Below, one piece after another: positions 44,544 to 54,235 of a stretch of 64,000 bases of DNA (positions are counted from its first letter, which is position 1; each line of letters opens with the position of its first letter). The translations under genes were made by a program, and so were the position numbers. This DNA comes from Heracleum sosnowskyi. Its lineage: Eukaryota; Streptophyta; Magnoliopsida; Apiales; Apiaceae. The notes beneath the pieces were generated by a model that saw only the letters and a program-made list of their open reading frames with translations, searched no databases and was not told the DNA's origin. The stretch lies in the NCBI GenBank assembly GCA_030848705.1, contig CM061238.1, positions 29,604,655 through 29,668,654 on the forward strand, written 5' to 3'.

Positions 44544-46394
44544 GAAAGTGAATATATTAAAAATTAGAGATTTGAACCAATTTAGAGTTATGATCATTTG
44601 AAATCTCTAATATTAGTATTTGGTAATTAACGGATTGAAATAGCTTTTTGAATTCAAAAAGCTAATTTTCAAAAAGCTACTTTGGGGAGTTTTTTCAATT
44701 AGATGGGTGTGATGTATCTACTTATAAACAAACTGCTAAACAGCTAATTATCAAACAATTTTATATAAAACACTTAATTGAATTCGTTAATCAAAATAAC
44801 CAACTCAAATTGTTAGTCAAAACAACTAACTCAATCAGTTAATCAACTAACAGTTAATTGCCAAACAAGGACCAATATCTTGAAAGCTTTAATTATTTCA
44901 TCTTTGTTTATTAAACAATAGGGAAAAAAAAATCTAAACCAACTTCGGCAAGTATCTTATACAGAAAGTGAATATATTAAAAATTAGAGATTTGAACCAA
45001 TTTAGAGTTATGATCATTTGAAATCTCTAATATTAGTATTTGGTAATTAACGGATTGAAATAGTTTTTTGAATTCAAAAAGCTACTTTGGGAGTTTTTTC
45101 AATTAGATGGGTGTGATGTATCTACTTATAAACAAACTGCTAAACAGCTAATTATCAAACAATTATATCTTTATATATAATTAGTGTAAAGGGGTTATTT
45201 GGTATGGCATGGTACGGTCGTCACTTTCCTAATTTCACACAAATACCTTAACTATAACTTTAACCTAAAGTCCTAAACTCTGCAAATATTTAACATTTTA
45301 AAATAAAAAATTACTAATACAAAGAATAAAATATTTATAATATAAATTACACAATGATCTTAAGAAAATAAAAAAATTAACTAATATAAAGATAAATATT
45401 AAATTTAATAGTCAACAAATTATGATAGAAATTTTGCTAAAATAATAATTAAAGATAAATTCTTAAATGAGATATATACTCTATATTACTAGATTTATTT
45501 CTTTAATTTATATTAGTTTCATTTACAAATGTGTCTCTCATTTTGAGTTAAAAAAGAAAATAAAATATGGATTTTTATGAAATTCAAATTGCAAAATAAA
45601 AAGATAATTAAAATATTCTATTCTCATTAAAAAACTGAAAAATTTAAAAACAAAATTTAAATCTAAAATAAAATTTAGATATATTTAATATTATGATTAC
45701 CACTATACACCTAAAATAAATATTTAACATTTTGAAACAAAAAATTACGAAAACAAAGAATAAAACTATAATGATTTATAAAAAATATTAAGCAATGATC
45801 TTAAGAAAATAAAAAATATAAAAACAATTAAATAAAAACTGTCAACTATTAGCTTGATATAAAACAAACAAATACCAAATTAAAATTATCAAAGTTAAAT
45901 TTTGAAAAATAATACAGGACTAAATAAATTATCACAAAAAAATTAGTGATTTTAAAAATATAAAAAAACCAAAAATAAGTATCATTCCAAAAATACAACA
46001 TAAATTGAGATAAAATTTATGTAATAAATGTATGTTTTTAATTTTAGTTAATATTTAAAATTTATAAAATTAAAATTAAAATAAATTGATACTTTTGGGA
46101 AAAAAAAAATCACAACTCAAGTTAAATATAAAAAAAATATACTAATAATTTATAAAGCATCTCGTGCATCGCACGGGTATGAAGCTAGTTTTATATAAAA
46201 CACTTAATTGAATTCGTTAATCAAAATAACCAACTCAAATTATTAGTCAAAACAACTAACTCAATCAGTTAATCAACTAACAGTTAATTGCCAAACAAGG
46301 ACCAATATCTTGAAAGCTTTAATTATTTCATCTTTGTTTATTAAACAATAGGGAAAAAAAAATCTAAACCAACTTCGGCAAGTATCTTATACAG
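44544..46394. repeat. 420-bp tandem duplication, second copy split by a Helitron
   Basis: Copy 1 is 44544-44963. Copy 2 is 44964-45162 plus 46189-46394. Both start GAAAGTGAATATATTAAAAA and end in the phrase CTTCGGCAAGTATCTTATACAG. Copy 2 lacks about 15 bases near the CAAAAAGCTACTTTGG stretch. Copy 1 keeps the uninterrupted target CAAACAATTTTATATAAAAC. Confidence 0.9.
45168..46188 (+). mobile_element. Helitron-like element D, ~1.02 kb, with in-window empty site
   Basis: Starts A|TCTTTATATATAATTAG and ends with hairpin CTCGTGC/GCACGGG and CTAG|T at 46185-46189. Comparison with the uninterrupted copy 1 shows the inserted block exactly: the flank CAAACAA ends at 45162 and TTTTATATAAAAC resumes at 46189. 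The extra TTATA (45163-45167) is filler or means the true start is five bases earlier. Very AT-rich, no coding capacity. Confidence 0.82.
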
Positions 46395-47203
46395 ATAAGC
46401 AAGTTGCTCATTTTGTAGGCAGTCTCTTGTTTTGTACAAGTGCCGCCGTGCGGTGTAACAATACTCTCGTGCAGGTACGGTGTATGTTTGGGGTATCATA
46501 AAAAATTTGGTTTATATTTTAAAATGAGTAAGTGTCATATAAGTGATAAGTTGATGAATTCTTATAAGTTATACGGGTGTTTGGATAAATTTACTTATAA
46601 GTTAGTGAAGAATTTGCTAAATTAAATTTGAAAAAATAATTTTTAAATACAATGATTTCAACACTTGTATTTTAAATTAAATATATATTTAAAAACACAA
46701 ATGTCAAAATATAAAATATTATAAAAATAAAGAAATCAAAGAATAAGTTAATAAGTTAAGTAAAATGTTGGTGATTTCCTTGCATTCAACTTATCAATTT
46801 ATAAGTTATAAGTTATCAAATAAGCTGAGTACACAAACATCCCTCATAAGCTTTTATCAACTTATAAGGCATAAGCTATGCTTGCCAAAGAGGCCCACAG
46901 ATTTTTGTTTTGGCAAGTGACAACCAATTTCAAATATTTGAAATAAATAAAATCGAATTGAAATGAAAAAAAATCAACTATTATCGATATGACTAGCTAG
47001 ATATCATTAGCTATCGTTCAGCTATAACATTTAGCAATCTTGACATATATATTTTCTAGGTTTCTTCGGTTTTCTGGTACAGCTGAATGAAATTTGTGTA
47101 AAAATTATTTTAAAATTTATTTTAATACTTTTAATTATTAAAACTTATTTTAATACTTTTAATTATTTAAAAAAACTTACCTATTTTAACAAGTGAACGT
47201 ATC
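46395..47203. other. AT-rich intergenic DNA
   Basis: Holds AAGTTATAAGTTAT-type words in both orientations (46535-46870), perhaps the remains of a foldback element or hAT relic. The 61-codon ORF at 46440 has no support. Confidence 0.4.
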
Positions 47204-48232
47204 CTTTATTATAATATCTGAGTCTACCACATATCATATCAGTTAACCAATCAGAAAACTTTGAATTATTTTAGGACCAATCAGAGGTCAATCCTAAATT
47301 TTAGACCAATCACAACAGCCTACAAACTTTCCTCATATAATTTTATTAACCAAGGTTGGTTGGACTATCCATACAACGCGATTAACCAATCAAAATTCAA
47401 TAACTATTTTATTTTTAATTAGAATTTAAATCCATTAAAATTTTACTCATTTAATTTTATTAACCAATCAAGAGAGCCAAAAAACTTTTATCATATAATT
47501 TTATCAACCAATCGTAGTTAGACTATCCATATAAATTTCGGGTTTTTACATAGATGTTAGGCTAATTATCCAATATATTATTTATTGTAATTAAAAAATT
47601 CGATGTTAATCGATTATGTTAAAAAAATTTAAAGAAAATGTTACTTAATATATTAATAAATACTTGAAACAGTTGATTTTATTTTATGGATATTTTGAGC
47701 ATAAAAATTATTGTAATCCTTTATTACAATGCTTGAGTCTAGATAATATATTAATAAAATCAACTGTTTCAAGTATTTATTAATATATTAAGTAACATTT
47801 TCTTTAAATTTTTTTAACATAATCGATTAACATCGAATTTTTTAATTAAAATAAATAATATATTGGATAATTAGCCTAACATCTATGTAAAAACCCGAAA
47901 TTTATATGGATAGTCTAACTACGATTGGTTGATAAAATTATATGATAAAAGTTTTTTGGCTCTCTTGATTGGTTAATAAAATTAAATGAGTAAAATTTTA
48001 ATGGATTTAAATTCTAATTAAAAATAAAATAGTTATTGAATTTTGATTGGTTAATCGCGTTGTATGGATAGTCCAACCAACCTTGGTTAATAAAATTATA
48101 TGAGGAAAGTTTGTAGGCTGTTGTGATTGGTCTAAAATTTAGGATTGACCTCTGATTGGTCCTAAAATAATTCAAAGTTTTCTGATTGGTTAACTGATAT
48201 GATATGTGGTAGACTAAGATATTATAATAAAG
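47204..48232. repeat. Near-perfect inverted repeat, two 480-bp arms, 69-bp spacer
   Basis: Arm 1 (47204-47683) is the reverse complement of arm 2 (47753-48232). The two arms have exactly equal length, and I saw only a couple of mismatches (for example near 47216 and in the run near 47577). The spacer is 47684-47752. Smaller fragments of the outer arm repeat again at 48232-48290. The structure would fold as one long hairpin if transcribed. No ORF. Confidence 0.95.
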
Positions 48233-48703
48233 TTTTCTGATTGGTTAACTGATAAGATATTATAATAATTCAAAGTTTTCTGATTTATTACAATGCTTGA
48301 GTCTAGATAATATATATTTCACCAATCAAAATATATTAATTATTTTAAGACCAATCCAAAACCACTCCTAAATTTTAGACCAAAAATATTACTGATTTGT
48401 TTTCTTCTTATTTATCATTCTCATCATATTTTAATAATCATGATTAGTTGACAATTATAATTTAAATCCAGTAATTACTTGATTTAAAATATCCATGTAT
48501 TACATATTTGGTTTAGTCAAAAAAAAATATTTTGTAATAAATCATTTTTTATTTAAAATTATTCACAATTATATTACCATATTTATAATTAAAGTTTCAT
48601 AAATATTTATTAATCAAACAATTTGATTCCTATTTTACATTAAATACGATATTAATAAATCAATTTCAAGTATAAAATTTATAATACATAATTTTAATAA
48701 GTA
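48233..48703. other. AT-rich DNA; last 115 bp duplicated at 57741
   Basis: 48586-48702 (from ATAATTAAAGTTTCATAAAT) closely matches 57741-57860. No gene. Confidence 0.6.
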
Positions 48704-49082
48704 CTAGCCTATAACCCGTGCAAGACACGAGCCTTAAAAATAATAAACTAAAAAATTTAATGTGAACGGAAAATATTAAAATAAAAGTAAAAATTAATAT
48801 GACAAATTATAAAATGAGAAACTTAAATATTCATTGGAACATAAAAAAATATAAAAAAAATACAAATGAGGCCGGGGAAGATAAATGAGGTAATATTAAT
48901 ATTATTTTATAATAAAATAATATTAATAATAAGGACATATAGAAAATCTAACATGTTTTAATTAAAAAAAGTAATTGACCGTGATATTTTTAGAAGTGTT
49001 TTAATTATATTAATTGTATTTATTAAAAAAATATGTTGACATGTTAAAATAAATAAGTTTTTTTAATAAGGACAAATAGAAG
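48704..49082 (-). mobile_element. Helitron-like element E, 3' part, minus strand
   Basis: On the minus strand it ends GGCTCGTGTCTTGCACGGG, TTATAGG, CTAG|T at 48707-48703. The matching sequence at 57741-57870 lacks it and gives an empty site with the required A|T. The body is the reverse complement of about 59925-60313. It is cut at 49082 by the truncated gypsy LTR, so its 5' end is missing. Confidence 0.75.
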
Positions 49083-49703
49083 TGTTTCCGGACTAAATCG
49101 GTCCTCACAAGATGCCTACGTATCTCAAATCGTTATTGAGAATCAAGCCAAAGACGTAGTTCTTGGTGTTGCCCTCGGGGCTATGGCGGCAGGGGCACAC
49201 CAAGGACGTAGTGACTTGTATGTCCTTATTCGTGGATGAAGTCTAAAACGTAGTTCTAGGGGTGCCTTTGTGGCTTGTTGCGCCTTCGAGGCGTTGTGAC
49301 GTATGGAGCTGTGCCCAAAACGTGACGTATGGAGATGTGTCCAAAATGTAGTTCTGATTGTAGGATCAAGGTCCTTATATAGGCGTCTAGAGCCTAGTAT
49401 TTGTGGTATGTTCAGGAGTCTTAGCGAATAAGTCTCCTTTTTGATATTGGATAAACATTGTATTTCTTGCTGGAGAATTCGTTTCCTTGTTGATAAAGGC
49501 TATGACTCATTAATTGCCTTTAATTGGGATTCCGGATCCTTCTTTGATGAATTTACCATATTTTGGACTCTTTTTATGAGCTGTATATTTTCCCTATTCA
49601 TTAATTACGAAATTAATGAATAATTAGGGTGTTGGGCCTTAAATATCGGCATTTCCATTGACTTGTCAATTATATTTCTATAATTACTTTTCTGACCATA
49701 TCA
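49083..49703 (-). repeat. 3' LTR of gypsy element, truncated by 76 bp
   Basis: Aligns without gaps to 57120-57740. Its inner end TGATATGG (minus strand) follows the polypurine tract. Its outer end stops at CCGGAAACA, whereas the other LTR runs 76 bases further to ATTCCACAACA. A TATA box (CCTATATAAG, minus strand) lies at 49374-49383. Confidence 0.92.
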
Positions 49704-49713
49704 TTTGCCCCCC
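49704..49713 (-). other. Polypurine tract of gypsy element
   Basis: GGGGGGCAAA on the minus strand, abutting the inner end of the 3' LTR. Confidence 0.85.
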
Positions 49714-49779
49714 AACTTCTGGGAAAATCTCCTTGGGGTTTTCGTAGAAGTTATAACGTGTTTTTCCTCAAAATTTTTC

Positions 49780-50560
49780 ATTTTTAAGGTCATTTTCGAC
49801 CTCCTTTTTGACCAGGAAACAAGTCATTTTCGACCTCAAATTCGACCAGGAAACAGGTCATTTTTGACCTGAAATTCGATCTGGATTTCGACCTCGACTT
49901 GAGTGAGGTCGAAGGTTTCGACCTCGATTTTTAAGTCTTTTTCGACCTCGAGCCTTCGACCTCGAGCCAGCCTTTTTTCGACCTTGATTGGTCCCAGGTC
50001 GATGGTTTCGACCTTGACTTCCCAGTCATTTTCGACCTCGGTCTTTCGACCTCGATCCCTTATACTTTCGACCTTGATTTACAAGTCATTTTCGACCTGG
50101 GTCATTCGACCTCGATTCCTCATACTTCCGACCTCATTTTGCAGGTCATTTTCGACCTGGGTCATTCGACCTCGTTCCAGCCTTTTTCGACCATGATTTC
50201 TAGGTCAATATCGACCTCGATCTCTAGGTCGTTTTCGACCTCATTTTGGCGTGAGGTCGAACGCTTAGACCTCGTTTTCTAGGTCATATTCGACCTCATT
50301 CTTTCGACCTTGAATCCTTCTGTTTTCGACCTCACTTGGGTGTGAGGTCGAAGGGTTCGAGCTCGATTTATAGTGTATTTTCGATCTCAATCAATCGACT
50401 TCGATCTAGGGTCTTTTCGACCTCGAATTTTCAATTTTTTCGCTTTATTTGGGATCGAGGTCGTTGGATACGACCTCGCTTTCCCATATGTTTTCGACCT
50501 CGGTTGTACGATTTCGATTTAATGTATTTTCGACCTTAAATCTTTGATTTTACCTTGGCT
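49780..50560 (-). repeat. TCGACCTC-rich tandem array in gypsy 3' region
   Basis: The words TTTTCGACCTCG and GAGGTCGA recur dozens of times. Between about 49990 and 50220 the period is about 60 bases: AAGTCATTTTCGACCT, TTCGACCTCGAT, then a variable 20 bases. Outside, the units degenerate. Tandem repeats downstream of pol are a known trait of Tat elements and a known seed of plant satellites. Short ORFs here encode repetitive peptides on the antisense strand and are not genes. Confidence 0.9.
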
Positions 50561-51310
50561 ATATTTCAAATTTCATTCTTTTCTTGGGCCTTAACTAGCC
50601 CAATTTTTAATTGGACTTAAATTATTCCAGACTTGGGCCTTATTGGGCCTTTATTTTTTGGGCTTCGAATTTGCCTGAGACCCAAATTATTTGGGTTTTA
50701 ATCTCTATAATCCATAAATGGATCTGTGGGCCTTAACTGGCTATAGACGGTTGCCCTTCCTTAACCGGTTGGATTTCCAGTCACTAGGCGATACCTGGCG
50801 AGATTTTCTGTTGAATCTCATCGTTTTCTGGGTTTCTTACTTGAAGTTTCGAAGATTCTGGGCTTTCTTTGAAGATTCTGGGTTTAAAATGGCTGATCGC
50901 GCTTCCCAACGTCTATGATAATGCACTAGGATTTCATAGAAGTTATACCGGTCTTTTTCGAGACTTGGGGTCTTTTTATCCCTTACCTGGGACTTACTAC
51001 CCTTTTTTGGGGATTTTAATATACACTAGTGTTTCACAAGTATCGTCTTGGTGTAAAGTGTGGAGCGACCTACACATTTACGACGATTTTGCCTTATTCG
51101 GGGCTAACTTGACATTTGCATAAGCCTTTTATGTCTTATACCGTCTTGTTTTGGCTTCAAGCCTTTCATTGAGCATATCGAATGATGGGGTTTGGACTGA
51201 ATGTCTTAGGTTTCTGGGGTTTCAACCCTTCATTTGCTTTCTAGGAAGCTCATGATTTCATCGAACCTTATTTCTATTTGTCCTAGTAGTGAGTCCAATC
51301 AGGACACACT
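50561..51310 (-). other. Non-coding part of gypsy element between pol and tandem array
   Basis: No domain or long ORF on the element strand. Moderately GC-balanced. Nothing recognised. Confidence 0.5.
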
Positions 51311-52147
51311 TTAAACATAATAGACTTTCAAATTTGAGGCATGCCAAGTCCTTGGCACCTCATGCCCTTCGAGGGTTTCTAGCTTGTACGAGCCTCGACC
51401 AAATACGTTCTTGACGTGATATGGTCCTTCCCAATTTGGGGCCAACTTGCCTTTTTGTCCAACTCCGGATGCCTCAATCTTTCGGAGGACTAAATCTCCT
51501 TGTCGAAAGAATCTCTCTTTAACCCTTAGGTTGTAATAGAAAGATGCTCGTTTCTGATGTTGAACTATCTTGGCATTTGCCTCATCTCTAACTTCATCAA
51601 TCAAATCTAAGGCCAGCCTCAAGCCTTCCTCATTTGTTTCTGGCTCATAAGCCTCAACTCTTGGAGACGTGTGAGTAATCTCCACTGGAACCACTGCCTC
51701 TGCCCCATATGCCAACAGAAAGGGGGTAGCTCCAGTGGTGACTTTGCAGGTAGTACGATATTCCCAAAGTATGGGGAGCAATTCGTCTACCCAAGTGTTT
51801 ATGGAGCGTTCAACTCTTTTCTTCGGTCCATCTAGGATAATTCGATTTGCAACCTCAGCTTGCCCATTTGCTTGTGGATGGGCAACAGAAGTGAAGCGCA
51901 ACTTGATATCATTCTCATCATAATATTTCTTAAACTCATCGTTGTTAAACTGAGTTCCATTGTCTGTGACCAAGATACGTGGAATCCCGTATCTGCATAT
52001 CACATTTTCCCAGAAGAAATGCATCACTTGCTTGGTGGTTATCTTGGCTAATGGCTTAGCCTCAATCCACTTGGTGAAGTAGTCGATTGCTACTATCAAG
52101 AACTTTCTTTGAGCACTTGCCATTGGAAATGGCCCGAGTATATCCAT
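51311..52147 (-). pseudogene. pol: gypsy integrase, cut off from pol by a nonsense codon
   Basis: A 278-residue frame continuing in phase from the preceding segment past a TGA at 52151-52153 that replaces the Trp of the conserved MWGMD-type junction. The integrase catalytic triad is present: Asp in MDILGPFP, Asp in LVTDNGTQF, Glu in NGQAEVANR. Its zinc finger lies in the preceding segment. The C-terminal part has GDLVLRKIE and NWEGPYHV motifs. It integrates cDNA into the genome in intact elements; here it would need stop readthrough. Confidence 0.9.
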
Positions 52148-52150
52148 TCC

Positions 52151-54235
52151 TCACATGGCAAAGGGGATTGGTGAGTTTATGGATGTCAACATCTCTGGTG
52201 GTTGCCTAACCACTGGGGCATGCTTCTGGCACCTTTCACATTTCTTTACGTAGCTTTTAGCATCTGCTAGTATGCTTGGCCAGTAGAAACCTAGACGAGT
52301 GATTTTATGGGCAAGGGCTCTGCCCCCCAAGTGCTGCCCACAAATTCCTCCATGTACTTCCTTCAGGGCCAATTCTGCCTCTTGAGGTCTTAAACATTTC
52401 AGATATGGAATGATGAAAGACTTCTTGTATAGGATTCCCTCAATCAGGGTATACCTTAGTGCTCTGACATACAACTTTCGTGCTTCTGAAGTGTCGTTGG
52501 GTAACCACCCAGTTTCTAGATGAGATTTGATGTGATCCATCCAACAACTGCCAACATCAATGGGTGCTACCAACTTTCCGTTGATGTTTGGGGTCCTCAG
52601 GACTTGGAAGTAGACACTTCCTGCATAGTTTTCAATTTCGGAAGAAGCAAATTTAGAAAAGGCATCAACCTTCACGTTTTCTTCCCTTGGAATGTGCTCT
52701 ACATAGCATTCGTCGAACTGAGTCATGATGGCCTTGACAAGTTTTAAGTACTTGGCCATGACTTCATCTCTGGCCTCAAATTCCCCATTCACTTGAGAAA
52801 CCACTAGCCTCGAATCTTCACATACTTTCAGAGTTTTGACCCTCAAGGCTCCAGCCAGCCCTAAGCCAGCTATCAGAGCTTCATACTCGGCCTCATTATT
52901 TGTCGTTGGGAAGTCAAGTTTTAGTGCATACTCTATGAGGAATCCATCAGGACTTTGTAGCACTAAACCGGCTCCACTTGATTTTGTTTTTGATGCTCCA
53001 TCAAAATAGAGCACCCAATATTCTTTGAAATCCATCTCTTGATCTTTCTCATCCTCCACTATTTCTTCCTGCCCCCCGACTTCTTGGTTGTCAATGGTAC
53101 ATTCAACCATGAAGTCAACAAGTGCTTGAGCTTTTATGGCCGTTCGAGGCTTATACTTGATGTCAAATTTGCCCAATTCAATGGCCCATTTGATCAACCT
53201 TCCACTAACTTGAGGGCTATGCAAGATGTTTCTTAGAGGTTGATCAGTCAAGACCTCTATTTTGTGAGCCTGGAAGTACGGGCGTAGCTTTCTTGAGGCC
53301 ATTACCAAGGCTAAGGCAAACTTCTCAATCGTTGAGTAGTTTATTTCTGCCCCATGTAGAATCTTACTCACATAGTAGATGGGTTTCTGAACCTTCAATT
53401 CTTCTTTTACCAAAACGGCTCTAAGGGCTGTGCTAGAAACCGCCAAGTACAAATAGAGAATTTCCCCTGGCTTGGGCTTTGCCAACAGTGGTGCCTCAGC
53501 CATGTATTTCTTCAGGGCCTCAAAGGCCTCTTGGCTCTCCGTTGTCCATTCAAAAAATTTCACGTTCTTGAGTGCTTTGAAGAAAGATAAGCACTTCTCT
53601 CCAGACTTGGAGATAAATCTTCCCAATGCTGCCACTCTTCCCGTTAGTTTTTGGACATCCTTGACAGTCTTTGGTGGTTCCATGTCTAGAATTGCTTTGA
53701 TTTTGTCGGGATTGGCCTCGATTCCTCTCTTGGAAACCATTAGGCCTAAAAGCTTTCCCGAGCCTACACCAAAGGCACACTTAGTTGGATTCAACATCAT
53801 CTTGTGGTGCCTTAGCACTTCAAATGCCTCTCGGAGGTGCTCAATGTGATCGGCCTTATCGAGGCTCTTGACTAACATGTCATCTACGTAGACCTCCATG
53901 GTTTTTCCAATTAGGTGTCCAAAAATTTTGTTCACCAATCTTTGGTAGGTTGCCCCTGCATTCTTAAGTCCAAATGCCATGACTAGATAACAGAAAACAC
54001 CAAAGTCAGTGATGAATGATACCTTGGAGATGTCATCCTTGTGCATTTTGATTTGGTTGTATCCACTGAAGCCATCCATGAAGCTGAGCATCTCGTGTCC
54101 AGCTGTAGCATCTATTAATGCATCCATCCTTGGTAAGGGAAAACAATCCTTAGGACATGCATCATTCAAGTCAGTGAAGTCTACACACATCCTCCATTTT
54201 CCATTGGCCTTTTTGACCATTACGGGGTTAGCCAA
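52151..54235 (-). pseudogene. pol: gypsy reverse transcriptase, RNase H, archaeal-type RNase H, integrase zinc finger
   Basis: 694 residues between two nonsense codons in one frame. Reverse transcriptase: VMVKKANGKWRMCVDF at the start, YVDDMLVKS as the catalytic box. A first RNase H follows (AVLVKEE to KIEVLTDQPL region). A second has YFDGASKTKSSGAGLVL and NNEAEYEAL, the extra archaeal-type RNase H of the Tat lineage. Then comes the integrase H2C2 finger (HGGICGQHLGG with CERCQKH). The stop at its start (54236-54238) and that at its end are both TGA in place of a conserved Trp codon. Confidence 0.92.

Noticed and set aside
49903..50196. Repetitive Ser/Phe/Arg peptide ORF
   Set aside because: Arises from the tandem TCGACCTC array on the strand opposite to the element.
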